A stretch of DNA of 56,420 nucleotides from an uncultured Oscillospiraceae bacterium (GCA_947631595.1 CANRLZ010000008.1:1-56420), one strand, 5' to 3'; positions 24,922-34,540 are shown, counted from the first letter of the stretch. Notes: generated from the letters alone by a model not told the origin. Program-made: numbers and translations.

Positions 24922-27126
24922 TCACGCGGCGGGGAACTCTCCGTCCCACTCTCTGGGAGCTGGCCAGATCATGTCGCCGTAGCCCAGGTTGAAGTAGCGC
25001 CCGTCCTCGCCCTCGTCCATGGCGCGGATCTGGGCCATTTCCTCGTCGGTCAGTTCAAAGTCAAAGACCTCGATATTCTCCTGGATATGGTCGGGGTTGG
25101 TGGAGCCGGGGATCACGGAGAAGCCCTCCTGGATGTGCCAGCGGATGATGACCTGCACCACGCTCTTGTTATGGGCCGCCGCGATGTTCTCCAGCGTCTC
25201 GGCGTTCAACAGCCGCTGGTCGGCGTGGCCCAGTGGATACCAGCACTCCACCTGGATGTTGTACCGCTCCGCCAACTCCCGGGTCTCCAGCCGCTGGGCG
25301 AAGGGGTGGCACTCGATCTGCATGATCTGGGGCTTGATCTCCTGCTCCATGATGGCGTTGAACGCCTCCATGCGGTTGTCAAAGTTGCTGATGCCCAGGG
25401 CGCGGATCTTGCCCGCCCGGTAGGCCCGCTCCATGGCCTGCCACGCGCCTACGATGGTGTCGATGGTCCCGGAGGGGTGGTGGAGGTAGAGAAGGTCGAT
25501 GTAGTCCACCCCCAGGCGGTCCAGCATGGCGTCGATGGCCGCGTCGGCGTCGGCGTAGTCGCTGGGCCAGAGCTTGTCGGTGATCCAGATCTCCTCACGC
25601 GGCACGCCGCTGTCCCGGATCCCCTGGCCCACGCCCCGCTCCTGGAGGTATCCGTGGGCGTCGTCCAGGTGGCGATACCCGGACCGCAGCGCCGCGGCCA
25701 CCGCTTCACGGGACGTCTGATTAAGAACGCCGAGATCGCCGTTTTCAAGACTTTGAATCTGTGTGCCAAGTCCAAACTGCGGCATTTGTACGCCGTTGTT
25801 GAGGGTGATCAGAGGGACACCCTCGACGGAGGTGATGTTAGAAGCGTCCGCCGGGCCGTGGCCGGGGGTCTCCACCTCAAATTCCTCCGAGGGCTGGGAG
25901 GGCGTCGGCTGGGACAGGTTCAGGCCGTCCAGCCAGGCGGTGACGGTGGCGGCGGCCACGCCGGAGCGGAACCGCTGGCCCTCCAGCCAGTTGCCCGTCC
26001 CGGCGGCCTGGGCCAGGAGCGCGCCGCTCTCCCCCAGGCCGGACGAGGAGGAGGTGCAGAAGGGGATCACCGTCTTGCCGGTGAAGTCGTTGGCGGAGAC
26101 AAAACTGCTCACCACCCAGGAGGCGTTGCCCCACCAGATGGGGTAGCCGATGAACACGATGTCGTAGTCCGCCCAGTTCTCCGGGGTGGCCGTCTCCAAA
26201 GCGACGGTCTGAAGGGCGGGGTCGTTGTGCTCCCGGCACACCCGGCTGTCCTGGTTGGTCCAGTTCAGGTCGGCGTCGGTGTAGGGCTGGGCGGGGGTGA
26301 TGACAAAGAGATCCGCGTCCAGGTGGTCGGCGATGGTCTCCGCCACCGCCTGGGTGTTGTGGGTGGCGGAGTAGTAGGCCACCAGGGTGTGGGCGGGCTG
26401 GGCGGGGGTGTCGCCGGAGCCGCTCCCACCGGAGGTGGAGCCGCCGGAGGTGCCGGAGCCGCCGGAGCTGCTGGAGCCGCCGGAGCCGCTGGTCCCGCCG
26501 GAGGGCTGGGTGCTGGGCTGGAGGACGGTCTGGCCGTTTTGCAGGACGGTGGCCAGCTCCCCGCGGGTCAGCGCCGCCTGGGGGGCGAAGCGGTTGCCGT
26601 CACGGCCGTTCATGATCCCCTCCGCCTTGGCCCAGGCCGCCGCCGGGGCGGCCCAGGACGCGATGGTCCCCGCGTCGGCAAAGTCGGGCGCGGCGGCGGT
26701 CTCCGGGCTGCCCGCGTACCGCCAGAGGACGGTGGCAAGCTGTTCCCGGCTCACCAGATCCTCCACGCCGAAGAGGCCGTTGCCGTAGCCCTGGACGATC
26801 TCCTCCTGGGAGGCCCAGGCGATGGCGGGGGTGTACCACTCTCCCGCCTCCACGTCCTGGAAGGCGGGGACGGCGGTGGTCTCCGGGCTGCCCGCCGCGC
26901 GGTAGAGGACGGTGACCAGCATGGCGCGGGTCACAGACTGCTCCGGGGAGAAGCGATCCGCCCCGGTGCCCTGCATCAGGTCGTGTTCCTGGACGTACTG
27001 GACGGCGGGGGCGTACCAGGCGTCGGCGGCCACGTCGGCAAAGGCCGGCTCCGCCGCCAGGGTGGGCGCGGCCAGGGCGAAGAGCATCGCCAGGGCCAGG
27101 AACAGGGAAAAGCATCTCTTTTTCAC
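24922..27126 (-). CDS. SLH-anchored flavodoxin / aldo-keto reductase fusion
   Basis: The 734-residue exported protein has a signal peptide (KRCFSLFLALAMLFALAAPTLAA). Three SLH domains follow (about residues 25-190, e.g. FADVAADAWYAPAVQYV and VQGYGNGLFGVEDLVSREQL). A Gly/Ser-rich linker comes next, then a flavodoxin (about 245-410; AYYSATHNTQAVAET). The C-terminal aldo/keto reductase (about 435-734) has GVPLITLNNGVQMPQFGLGT, Asp and Tyr in the HLDDAHGYLQ region, and IRALGISNFDN. The SLH domains tie it to the cell wall. How a nicotinamide-type reductase would get electrons outside the cell is unclear; the fused flavodoxin may be part of the answer. Confidence 0.85.
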   Translation of the reverse strand: MKKRCFSLFLALAMLFALAAPTLAAEPAFADVAADAWYAPAVQYVQEHDLMQGTGADRFSPEQSVTRAMLVTVLYRAAGSPETTAVPAFQDVEAGEWYTPAIAWASQEEIVQGYGNGLFGVEDLVSREQLATVLWRYAGSPETAAAPDFADAGTIASWAAPAAAWAKAEGIMNGRDGNRFAPQAALTRGELATVLQNGQTVLQPSTQPSGGTSGSGGSSSSGGSGTSGGSTSGGSGSGDTPAQPAHTLVAYYSATHNTQAVAETIADHLDADLFVITPAQPYTDADLNWTNQDSRVCREHNDPALQTVALETATPENWADYDIVFIGYPIWWGNASWVVSSFVSANDFTGKTVIPFCTSSSSGLGESGALLAQAAGTGNWLEGQRFRSGVAAATVTAWLDGLNLSQPTPSQPSEEFEVETPGHGPADASNITSVEGVPLITLNNGVQMPQFGLGTQIQSLENGDLGVLNQTSREAVAAALRSGYRHLDDAHGYLQERGVGQGIRDSGVPREEIWITDKLWPSDYADADAAIDAMLDRLGVDYIDLLYLHHPSGTIDTIVGAWQAMERAYRAGKIRALGISNFDNRMEAFNAIMEQEIKPQIMQIECHPFAQRLETRELAERYNIQVECWYPLGHADQRLLNAETLENIAAAHNKSVVQVIIRWHIQEGFSVIPGSTNPDHIQENIEVFDFELTDEEMAQIRAMDEGEDGRYFNLGYGDMIWPAPREWDGEFPAA
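25957..26386. repeat. Direct repeat, flavodoxin copy 2
   Basis: This is the partner of 24231-24660, inside the SLH fusion gene. Confidence 0.85.
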
Positions 27127-27179
27127 GGGGTATCCCGTCCTTTCTGTGGTGTTTTCTCCGCGGGAGGGCCCGCGGGGGC

Positions 27180-29687
27180 TTACGTCTTGTCGATCTGCCT
27201 CTGCCAGAAGGCCACGGCCTGATCCAGCCAGCCCTCCGCCACCGTGCCGGTGCCCAGGCCGAAGCCGTGGCCCAGGCCGGGGTAGTGGTGGAACTCCGTC
27301 TCGATGCCCAGGGCGGCCAGGGCGTTCTGCCGGGCCTCCATGGTGCGCCAGTTGGCGATGCCGTCGCTCTCCCCCACGCAGACGAAGGTGGGGGGTTCCT
27401 GGCCGGAGTAGTCGCTGTGGCCGGTGTACTGGATGATGGCCGCCCCAGGCCGGGGCAGGTCGTCGCCGCCGTAGGCCCCGGGGCCGTAGGAGCTGAGGTA
27501 GGCGGTCATCCGACCCCCCGCCGAGCCGCCCCAGAGGGAGTAGCAGTCCGTGTCCACCTCCAACTCCCCGGCGTGGGCAAAGATAAAGCTGATGGCCCGG
27601 GCCAGATCCTCACAGGCGCTGTCCCAGCCGGGGCGGTAGATGAGGGCGAAGGCGTTGTAGCCCCGTTTGGAGAGTTCCAGGGCGTGGGGGAAGCTGTCGT
27701 GCATAGCCCCCACATAGGCAAAACCGCCCCCGGCGTTGCAGATGGCGAAGGGCTGGCCTGGCTCGCCCCGGAAGAAGAACAGGCCGGTGTCCGCCTTGGC
27801 CGGGTCGGCGGCCTTCTCCGCCGGGGTGTAGATGTCGTAGAATACCGTCACCCCCGCCAGAGCGCGGTTTTTCAGGGTGTTGACGATCTCCACCGTCTCC
27901 TCCGGGTCGATGTGGCTGTACCAGGTCAGTTCCAGTTGGCCCAGGGTGTCCCCGCTCCAGTAGCCCTCGTCCACCGGGAAGAGGAGCCGGCCGAAGTCCC
28001 CAAAGGCCGGGTCTGCCATCACCTCCTCCACCGGGGTGCCGGCGGTGAAGGCCGCCGCCTCCGGCGCGGGGTCCTCCGCCGGGGCGTTCCAGAAGAAGCG
28101 CAGGGCGTTGTAGATATACTCGTTGGCGGCCTGGCCGTTGTGGGAGTAGCCCTCCCGCTCCCGGAAGGAGAGGTTGCCGTCGGATTCGTTGTCGGCAAAG
28201 GTGAACACATCCGTCTCCCCCATGGCCATCACGCCGCTTTTGAAGCCGGAGTAGGCGAAGTCCTCCGTGCCGGAGGCGGTGAAGATAAAGAAGTCCTCCG
28301 GGCTGTGGCCGGACTGGCGCACCAGATCCGCCATGTATTCACCGCTGCCGATGGGCCCGCCGCTGGCGGGGGCGAAGTAGCGGAAGTAGTCCAGGCAGTA
28401 TTGGAAGGTGTGCCAGGTGTTCATACTGCCCATGGAGAAGCCGCCAAAGGCCCGGTGATCCCGGGAGGCGGCCAGCCCCGCCAGGTCGGTGGTCTGGGCG
28501 TAGGTGCTGTACTTGCCCTCCACGGTGGGGATCAGGTCGTTCACCAATTCATTGTGGAAGTTGTCCACCAGCCGGAGGGCCAGGGAGTAGTCCCCGCTGT
28601 CGGAGGGGCTGGTGTTGTTGTAGGTGGGCAGGACGATGATCAGCGGCTGAATTTTGCCGTCCTGGATGGCGTGGTCCAGGATGTGCTTGAGGGCGCTGGG
28701 CCGATCCGCCGTGCCCATGGTGGTGGTCTCGTTGCTCCAGCCGCCGTGGCTCAGGTAGAGCACATTGTAGGGCCGGCTCTCGTCATAGCCGTAGGGCAGG
28801 TAGACCCAGGCGGTCTTGGTGAGCGGCTGGGTCTTCTGCTCGTAGGAGAAGGATTCCCAGGTCTCGTAGTCCAGCCGCTCCAGCGTCCCCTGCTGTTGGG
28901 CGGGCTGGGCATAGCCCTCCGGGATGTACTCCAGCTCCGCCGGGATGGTGGCGCTGGGCCGCCGGTCCGGCGTCTCCGGCTGGGAGGGCGAAGGGGACGG
29001 AGACGGCTCGGGCGAGGGCGTCACCGTCCCGCCGGAGGAACTGCCACCGCTTGAGGAACCGCCGCCGGAAGAGCTGCCGCCGCCGCTGGGCCGGGAACTG
29101 CCGCCGCCGGAGGAACTGCCGCTGGAGGGGCTGGGCGAGGGCGTTGGCTCCGGCTGGGCGGGGGCGAAGGTCTCATAGAGGGCCACGGCGGCCTCGGCGC
29201 GGGTAGCGGGGACGGCCAGGGCGAAGTCCCCCGTCCAGGCCGGGTTCTCCCCGTTTTGCCGGGCGATGACCACATTCAGCATCTCCCGGCTCACCGGGTC
29301 GTCCACGCCGAAGAGGCCGTTGCCATAGCCCCGCAGGATCCGCCGGTCGGCGGCCCAGGCCACGGCGTTGGAATACCACGCGTCCGCCTTGGCGTCGGTG
29401 AAGTCGGGCGCGGCGCTGACCGCGGGTGTGCCCGCCTGCCGGTAGAGGACGGCGGCCAGCATGGCGCGGGTCATGGAACCCTCCGGGTCAAACCGCGTCC
29501 CGTCCTCCACGCCGTTCATTAGGCCGTTTTCATAGCACCAGGCCACCGCCTGGGCGTAGTCGGCGTCGGCGGGCACGTCGGAAAAAGGAAGGGTGGGCGC
29601 GCCCTCCGCCGCCCGACAGGCCAGAAAGGCGCCCCCGATCACCAGCAGGGACAGGGCGATGGACAGCGCCCGCTTGGAAAGGTCCAT
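27180..29687 (-). CDS. SLH-anchored double esterase
   Basis: The 835-residue exported protein has a signal peptide and SLH repeats to about residue 165. A long Pro/Ser/Gly linker follows. The first alpha/beta hydrolase (about 255-520) resembles the esterase D / feruloyl esterase group, with nucleophile elbow GGFSMGSMNTW. The second (about 560-835) resembles carboxylesterases of the BD-FAE/dienelactone kind, with WGGSAGGRMTAYL and a late GLGHGFGLG His. Two hydrolases on one wall-bound chain suggest attack on a complex ester, such as a plant phenolic ester, but this is inference. Confidence 0.82.
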   Translation of the reverse strand: MDLSKRALSIALSLLVIGGAFLACRAAEGAPTLPFSDVPADADYAQAVAWCYENGLMNGVEDGTRFDPEGSMTRAMLAAVLYRQAGTPAVSAAPDFTDAKADAWYSNAVAWAADRRILRGYGNGLFGVDDPVSREMLNVVIARQNGENPAWTGDFALAVPATRAEAAVALYETFAPAQPEPTPSPSPSSGSSSGGGSSRPSGGGSSSGGGSSSGGSSSGGTVTPSPEPSPSPSPSQPETPDRRPSATIPAELEYIPEGYAQPAQQQGTLERLDYETWESFSYEQKTQPLTKTAWVYLPYGYDESRPYNVLYLSHGGWSNETTTMGTADRPSALKHILDHAIQDGKIQPLIIVLPTYNNTSPSDSGDYSLALRLVDNFHNELVNDLIPTVEGKYSTYAQTTDLAGLAASRDHRAFGGFSMGSMNTWHTFQYCLDYFRYFAPASGGPIGSGEYMADLVRQSGHSPEDFFIFTASGTEDFAYSGFKSGVMAMGETDVFTFADNESDGNLSFREREGYSHNGQAANEYIYNALRFFWNAPAEDPAPEAAAFTAGTPVEEVMADPAFGDFGRLLFPVDEGYWSGDTLGQLELTWYSHIDPEETVEIVNTLKNRALAGVTVFYDIYTPAEKAADPAKADTGLFFFRGEPGQPFAICNAGGGFAYVGAMHDSFPHALELSKRGYNAFALIYRPGWDSACEDLARAISFIFAHAGELEVDTDCYSLWGGSAGGRMTAYLSSYGPGAYGGDDLPRPGAAIIQYTGHSDYSGQEPPTFVCVGESDGIANWRTMEARQNALAALGIETEFHHYPGLGHGFGLGTGTVAEGWLDQAVAFWQRQIDKT

Positions 29688-29720
29688 TTTGTCGTCCTCC
29701 TTATCGTTCCCCCGCGCCGC

Positions 29721-30575
29721 TCAGTCCTCCGGCCGCCAGGCGGTGAAGTTGCGCTCCTGCTCGGCCAGGGTGGCGGTGTAGAACCGCCGGCCCCGGTCCA
29801 TGGCCCGGATCTGGGCCATCTCGTCGCCCGTCAGGGCGAAGTCGAAGATGTCGAAGTTGTCCCGGATGTGCTGGGGGTTGGTAGACTTGGGGAAGATCAC
29901 CGTCCCCTCCTGGATGTGCCAGCGGAGGATGACCTGGGCGGGGGTCTTGCCGTACTTCTCCCCCAGCCGGGTAAACAGCGGCTCTCGCAGAAGGCCGCTG
30001 TCCCCGTGGCCCAGGGGATACCACGCCTCCAGCACCGTGCCGCAGGCGGCCACCCGCTTCTTCAACTCAGTCTGCTGAAAATAGGGGTGCAGCTCCACCT
30101 GGAGCGCGGCGGGCTTGATGTGGGCGGCGGCGATGACCTCCTCCAGCCGCTCCGACTCGAAGTTGGACAGGCCGATGGAGCGCACCTTGCCCTGGGCCAC
30201 GGCCTTTTCCATATCCCGCCACGCCCCCAGGTAGTCCCCCACCTGCTGGTGGAGCAACAGCAGGTCGATATGGCCCACGTCCAGCCGGGCGAGCATCTTG
30301 TCGATGCCCTCCATGGTCTTGCCCTCGCCGTACTCGCTGGGCCAGAGCTTGGAGGTGACCCATATTTCTTCGCGGGGGATGCCGCTCTCCCGCACCGCCT
30401 GGCCCACACTGCGCTCGTTTTGGTAGGCGTGGGCGGTGTCGATGTGGCGGTAGCCCAGCTTGAGCGCCTCCAGGCAGGCGTTTTTGGTGGCGTCCCCGGC
30501 GGGGACCTGAAAAACGCCCATGCCGAACTGGGGGATCTTCGCGCCGTTATTCAGCGTGAGATAGGTCTGTTCCAT
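29721..30575 (-). CDS. Aldo/keto reductase
   Basis: The 284-residue cytosolic protein starts YLTLNNGAKIPQFGMGVFQVPAG. It carries the catalytic region YRHIDTAHAYQNE (Asp and Tyr), the Lys in VTSKLWP, HPYFQQTELKK, and the phosphate-binding IFPKSTNPQHIRDNFD. It reduces aldehydes or ketones with NAD(P)H. It resembles the C-terminal domain of the SLH fusion and the aldo/keto reductase at 31946. The ATG is at 30575. Confidence 0.92.
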   Translation of the reverse strand: MEQTYLTLNNGAKIPQFGMGVFQVPAGDATKNACLEALKLGYRHIDTAHAYQNERSVGQAVRESGIPREEIWVTSKLWPSEYGEGKTMEGIDKMLARLDVGHIDLLLLHQQVGDYLGAWRDMEKAVAQGKVRSIGLSNFESERLEEVIAAAHIKPAALQVELHPYFQQTELKKRVAACGTVLEAWYPLGHGDSGLLREPLFTRLGEKYGKTPAQVILRWHIQEGTVIFPKSTNPQHIRDNFDIFDFALTGDEMAQIRAMDRGRRFYTATLAEQERNFTAWRPED

Positions 30576-30588
30576 GATGGTTTCCTCC

Positions 30589-31917
30589 TTATTGCGCCAC
30601 GTTGGCTTGGAGCCACGCTTCGATGTGGTCGGCGATCTCCTTGTTGTTCAGCTCCTGGAACATGAAGTGGGAGTTGCCGGTGATCCCGATCTTGGGCAGG
30701 TCCACCACCGTGGCGTTTCCGCCGTCGGCGTTATACTGCTGGGCGAAGGCCAAGGCGCCGTCCCGGACGCCTTTCCAGAAACCGGTGGACATGATGTCCT
30801 CCGGGCCGTTGTCGATATAGTCCCCGAAGTAGATGGCGATGGGCACCTTGGCCGCCAGCAGGGCGTTATACTGCTCCGAGCCGGGCTGGGGCGTTCCCCC
30901 TGGCTCGATGGCCACGATGGCGGCGATGTTCTCCGGGTCCACGCTCCAGCCCACGGCCCCGCCCTGGGAGTGGGTGATAAAGACGGCCTTCTGACCGGTC
31001 ATCTCCTTCACGTCGGCCATGACCTCCCCCAGGGCCGCGGCGGCCACGCCCTGGTCAAAGTCGCCGGTGTTGGGGGTCATCTGGCGGAAAAACTGATCCT
31101 GGGCCTCCTCCCCCGCGGGGAACTGGGAACCCTCGTACCGCTCCGGGGCCACCCGGCCGATGCGGAAGTGGGTGTACCACGCCTGGTCGCCGGGCTTGTA
31201 GTCCTTGGAGTCCTCCGCCCAGGCGTCCAAAAAGCCGTCCTGGGTCATGGAGGTGGTGGAGCCGGCCTCCCCCCGCCGGGGCTGGTCCACCAGGAAGGCG
31301 GCGTGGCCGTAGCGCAGGAAGATGTCCGACCAGCCCTCCCGGCCATCGGGGGTGGTCATCCAGCCCATCCGGGACTGGCCGTAGCCGTGGAGGTAGACGA
31401 TGGGCGCGCCGGTGTTGTTCTCAGGGATCTGGTAGAGGACGTTGGCGTGGTCCACATGGGCGGTGTTGCCGGGGCGGGCGGCGTCCATCCAGTTGGTGGT
31501 GGGGTCGTACTCCCCCGCCACCGGCTCTGTGACCGTGCCGCCGGAGGAGAACATCCCCTGCTTCGCGATGGCCAGGGCGCCGGTCTCCCCGCCGGTCTGG
31601 GACAACAGTTGGGCCAGGCGGCCACGGGTGATGGAGGTAGGCGCGCCGTTCTCCCCGATCCAGGGAGCCGCCTCCCCGGCATACCGCTTCAGGATGAGGT
31701 CCAACTGGCCGGTGGTCAGGGTGTCCTCCACGCCAAAGAGGCCGTTGCCGTAGCCCTGCATCAGCCCCCGCGCCGTCACATATTCCACGGCGGCAGCGTA
31801 GGGGGAGTCGGCGGGCACGTCTGCAAAGGTCGGCTCGGCGGCCAGGGCGGCGGGGAGCGCGGCGGCCAGGCAGGCGGCGGCGAGAAGGGCCGCCAGGGTC
31901 TTTTTCCATCGTGTCAT
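30589..31917 (-). CDS. SLH-anchored esterase
   Basis: The 442-residue exported protein has a signal peptide (LAALLAAACLAAALPAALAA). Fewer SLH repeats than its neighbours follow (to about residue 120; MQGYGNGLFGVEDTLTTGQL). The alpha/beta hydrolase has an oxyanion-like GAPIVYLHGYGQSRMGW, nucleophile elbow FITHSQGGAVGWS, and the His-containing segment GITGNSHFMFQELNN. The fold is close to secreted lipase/esterase-type enzymes. It lies between two aldo/keto reductase genes on the same strand. Confidence 0.82.
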   Translation of the reverse strand: MTRWKKTLAALLAAACLAAALPAALAAEPTFADVPADSPYAAAVEYVTARGLMQGYGNGLFGVEDTLTTGQLDLILKRYAGEAAPWIGENGAPTSITRGRLAQLLSQTGGETGALAIAKQGMFSSGGTVTEPVAGEYDPTTNWMDAARPGNTAHVDHANVLYQIPENNTGAPIVYLHGYGQSRMGWMTTPDGREGWSDIFLRYGHAAFLVDQPRRGEAGSTTSMTQDGFLDAWAEDSKDYKPGDQAWYTHFRIGRVAPERYEGSQFPAGEEAQDQFFRQMTPNTGDFDQGVAAAALGEVMADVKEMTGQKAVFITHSQGGAVGWSVDPENIAAIVAIEPGGTPQPGSEQYNALLAAKVPIAIYFGDYIDNGPEDIMSTGFWKGVRDGALAFAQQYNADGGNATVVDLPKIGITGNSHFMFQELNNKEIADHIEAWLQANVAQ

Positions 31918-31945
31918 GGTGGTGTCCTCCTTCTGTCTGTTTGGC

Positions 31946-32797
31946 TCAGTCGTGGAGCTTCACGGTGTGGAGCATCTTCACAAAGTTGGGGTCAAAGTGG
32001 TCCACGATCTCGCTGTGGCCCAGGTCCAGTTGAGCGATCTCGGCCATGTCGCCGTCGGAGAGGGCGAAGTCCCACACGTCCATGTTCTGCTCCATGCGCG
32101 CTTTGTGGGTGGACTTGGGGATGACCACCACGCCCCGCTGGATGTTCCACCGCAGGGCCACCTGGGCGGCGGTCTTGCCGTACTTGTCGCCGATGGCGGT
32201 GAGGACGCTGTGGGTAAAGATGCCGTGCTTGCCCTCGGCGAACGGCCCCCACGCCTCCGGCACCACGCCGTATTCCTTCATAACGGCCAGGGCCTCCGCC
32301 TGCTGGAAAAAGGGGTGCAGCTCCACCTGGTTCACCATGGGCTTGACCGCCACCGTCTCGCAGAAGTCGGCCAGCACATGGGGGTAGAAGTTGCACACGC
32401 CGATGGCCCGGATCTTCCCGGCCCGGTAGAGTTCCTCCACGGCGCGCCACACCCCGTAGTAGTCGCCCATGGGCTGGTGGAGCAGGTAGAGGTCCAGGTA
32501 GTCCAGCCCCAGCTTGTCCAGGGAGGTCTGGAAGGCCGCCTTGGCCCCCTCGTAGCTGGCGTCCTGCACCCACAGCTTGGTGGCGATAAACAGCTCCTCT
32601 CTGGGCACGCCGCACCGGGCGATGGCCTGTCCCACCGCCTCCTCGTTTCCGTAGGAGGCGGCTGTGTCGATCAGGCGGTAGCCGCTCTCGATGGCGTCCA
32701 GCACCGAACGCTCACAGACCGCCGGGTCGGGCACCTGGAATACCCCGAACCCCTCCAAGGGCATTTGCACGCCGTTTGCCAAAGTCACAAAATCCAT
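31946..32797 (-). CDS. Aldo/keto reductase
   Basis: The 283-residue cytosolic protein starts DFVTLANGVQMPLEGFGVFQVPD. It has YRLIDTAASYGNE, IATKLWV, HQPMGDYYGVWRA, HPFFQQAEAL and VIPKSTHKARMEQNMD. It is related to, but clearly different from, the aldo/keto reductase at 29721, so the pair is not a recent duplication. Confidence 0.92.
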   Translation of the reverse strand: MDFVTLANGVQMPLEGFGVFQVPDPAVCERSVLDAIESGYRLIDTAASYGNEEAVGQAIARCGVPREELFIATKLWVQDASYEGAKAAFQTSLDKLGLDYLDLYLLHQPMGDYYGVWRAVEELYRAGKIRAIGVCNFYPHVLADFCETVAVKPMVNQVELHPFFQQAEALAVMKEYGVVPEAWGPFAEGKHGIFTHSVLTAIGDKYGKTAAQVALRWNIQRGVVVIPKSTHKARMEQNMDVWDFALSDGDMAEIAQLDLGHSEIVDHFDPNFVKMLHTVKLHD

Positions 32798-32819
32798 TTC
32801 GCACAGCTCCTTTCTGAAA

Positions 32820-33359
32820 TTATACCCGTTTACCCATTGCGTAGGCTTCCTCCATGGCGGCGGTGTCCGCCACCGTCCCCGGCTCGTAGACCCCGGAGCC
32901 GATGATCACGCCCATCTCCCTGGCTCCCTCCACGCAGTCGGCATAGCCCCGGAAGCAGGCCAGGGTGGCGTCGGCGGAGGCGTCCGTCTCGTCCGCTATG
33001 GTGACGATGTAGTAGAACTCCTTGTCCCGCACCTCCAGCCAGCGGGCCACGGTGCGGTCGATCACCGCCTTGAGCTGGGCGGCGATGGAGTAGAAATACA
33101 CGGGGCTTGCCAGAACGATCACGTCCGCGTCGATCATCTTCTGGAGCAGTTCCCCCATGTCGTCCCGGCGGGCGCAGGCCCCGCCGCTCTGGCGGCAGTA
33201 GTAGCAGGCGGCGCAGGGGGCGATCTTCTTCTCGCTCACCCGGACCTTCTCAACCCGGTGCCCCGCCTCCCGCGCCCCCTTGGCGAACTGGTCGCACAGC
33301 AGGTCGGAGTTGCCGCCCTTGCGGGGACTGCCGGACAGGATCAGCACGTTTTTCCCCAT
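32820..33359 (-). CDS. NADPH-dependent FMN reductase / flavodoxin family protein
   Basis: The 179-residue protein starts GKNVLILSGSPRKGGNSDLLCDQFAKGA, the FMN phosphate loop. A CAACYYC motif (PCAACYYCRQSGGAC) resembles iron-sulfur flavoproteins or redox-active Cys members of this family, and VLASPVYFYSIAAQLKAVIDR is the flavodoxin-like core. I chose the ATG at 33359 eight bases after AGGAGG. It is probably a cytosolic partner of the exported redox proteins. Confidence 0.85.
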   Translation of the reverse strand: MGKNVLILSGSPRKGGNSDLLCDQFAKGAREAGHRVEKVRVSEKKIAPCAACYYCRQSGGACARRDDMGELLQKMIDADVIVLASPVYFYSIAAQLKAVIDRTVARWLEVRDKEFYYIVTIADETDASADATLACFRGYADCVEGAREMGVIIGSGVYEPGTVADTAAMEEAYAMGKRV

Positions 33360-33376
33360 GGTCCCTTCCTCCTTTG

Positions 33377-34540
33377 TTATCGGCATTCCAGAAAGATCTG
33401 GTAGAGCTCTTCTCGGGTCAGCTTTTTACAGCACCCGGCGGTGAGGTTGCAGGAGTCGGCGATGGCCCGGTAGTCGGTGTCGGCGGGGATGCCCATCTCC
33501 GAAAAGCGGGTGGGCAGGCCGCACGCCTGAATGAACTCGGCCAGGGCCTCCACCCCCAGCCGGGCCGTCTCCTCGTCCGTTTTTCCGGCGGGGTCGATGC
33601 CCCAGACCTTCACGGCGAAGGACTTGAACCGGGCCGCGCCCTCCCGGTAGATGTGCCGGTAGAGAACGGGGTGGAGCACGGCCAGACCCTGGCCGTGGTT
33701 GCAGTTGGTGTAGGCCCCAAGCTGGTGCTCCATCTGGTGGCACTGGAAGTCGGTGATCTTCCCCAGCTTCAAAATGCCGTTCTCCGCCATGGCGGAGGCC
33801 CACATCAGCTCGCTCCTGGCCTCGTAGCTGTCCGGCTCTTTCAGCAGTTGCCGCATATTGGCGATGACGCTCCGCATCACCGCCTCGCTCAGGTCATCGG
33901 AGAGGTTGCCCCGGTCGTGGGGCTTGCCGAAGTAGGTCTCCATGGCGTGGCTCAGGGTGTCAAAGGCCCCAGACATGACCTGGGCAAAGGGCACCGACAG
34001 GGTGTACTCCGGGTCCAGCATGGCGAAGGTGTTGTACGCCCCCAGCACCCCGGCCTTGAGCTTCTTTTCCTCGTGGGTGATGACCGCGCCGTTGTTCATC
34101 TCGCTCCCCGTGCCGGAGGCGGTGACGATACAGCCCATGGGGATAAAGCTGGTGGGATACGTCCGCTTGGAGAACTCCATCTCCCAAATATCCTCCTCGG
34201 TCATGGCCTGGGCGGAGACCACCTTGCAGCAGTCGATCACGCTGCCGCCGCCCACCGCCAGGATGAAGTCCACCCGGTTCTCCCGGCACAGTCGCGCCCC
34301 CTCCTGCACCTTGGCGTAGGTGGGGTTGGGCATAATGCCGGAAAACTCCACCACCGTCTTGCCCGTCTCCGCCAGGATGGCGCTCACCTCGTTGTAGATC
34401 CCATTTGCCTTGATGGACCCGCCCCCGTAGGCCAGCAGTACGGTGGGACCCTGCTTTTTCAGAAGGCAGGCCAGATACTCCCGGACGCACCCCTTGCCAA
34501 AGTAGACCTTGGTGGGATAGGAAAAAATAAAGTTGTTCAC
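33377..34540 (-). CDS. Iron-containing alcohol dehydrogenase
   Basis: The 387-residue protein has the group III Fe-ADH layout. It opens NNFIFSYPTKVYFGKG, and the nucleotide site is AVGGGSVIDCCKVV. Metal ligands lie in GAFDTLSHAMETYF and the QMEHQLGAYTNCNHGQGLAV region. It probably interconverts an alcohol and an aldehyde or ketone with NAD(P). I chose the GTG at 34540 with AGGAGG nine bases upstream. It is the first gene of the cluster, just 3' of the LysR gene. Confidence 0.9.
   Translation of the reverse strand: MNNFIFSYPTKVYFGKGCVREYLACLLKKQGPTVLLAYGGGSIKANGIYNEVSAILAETGKTVVEFSGIMPNPTYAKVQEGARLCRENRVDFILAVGGGSVIDCCKVVSAQAMTEEDIWEMEFSKRTYPTSFIPMGCIVTASGTGSEMNNGAVITHEEKKLKAGVLGAYNTFAMLDPEYTLSVPFAQVMSGAFDTLSHAMETYFGKPHDRGNLSDDLSEAVMRSVIANMRQLLKEPDSYEARSELMWASAMAENGILKLGKITDFQCHQMEHQLGAYTNCNHGQGLAVLHPVLYRHIYREGAARFKSFAVKVWGIDPAGKTDEETARLGVEALAEFIQACGLPTRFSEMGIPADTDYRAIADSCNLTAGCCKKLTREELYQIFLECR

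Noticed and set aside
24664..27222. An 852-codon open frame on the plus strand opposite the SLH-flavodoxin-reductase gene
   Set aside because: Its Gly/Val/His-rich composition is the antisense of a GC-rich gene. The minus strand encodes clear SLH, flavodoxin and reductase domains.
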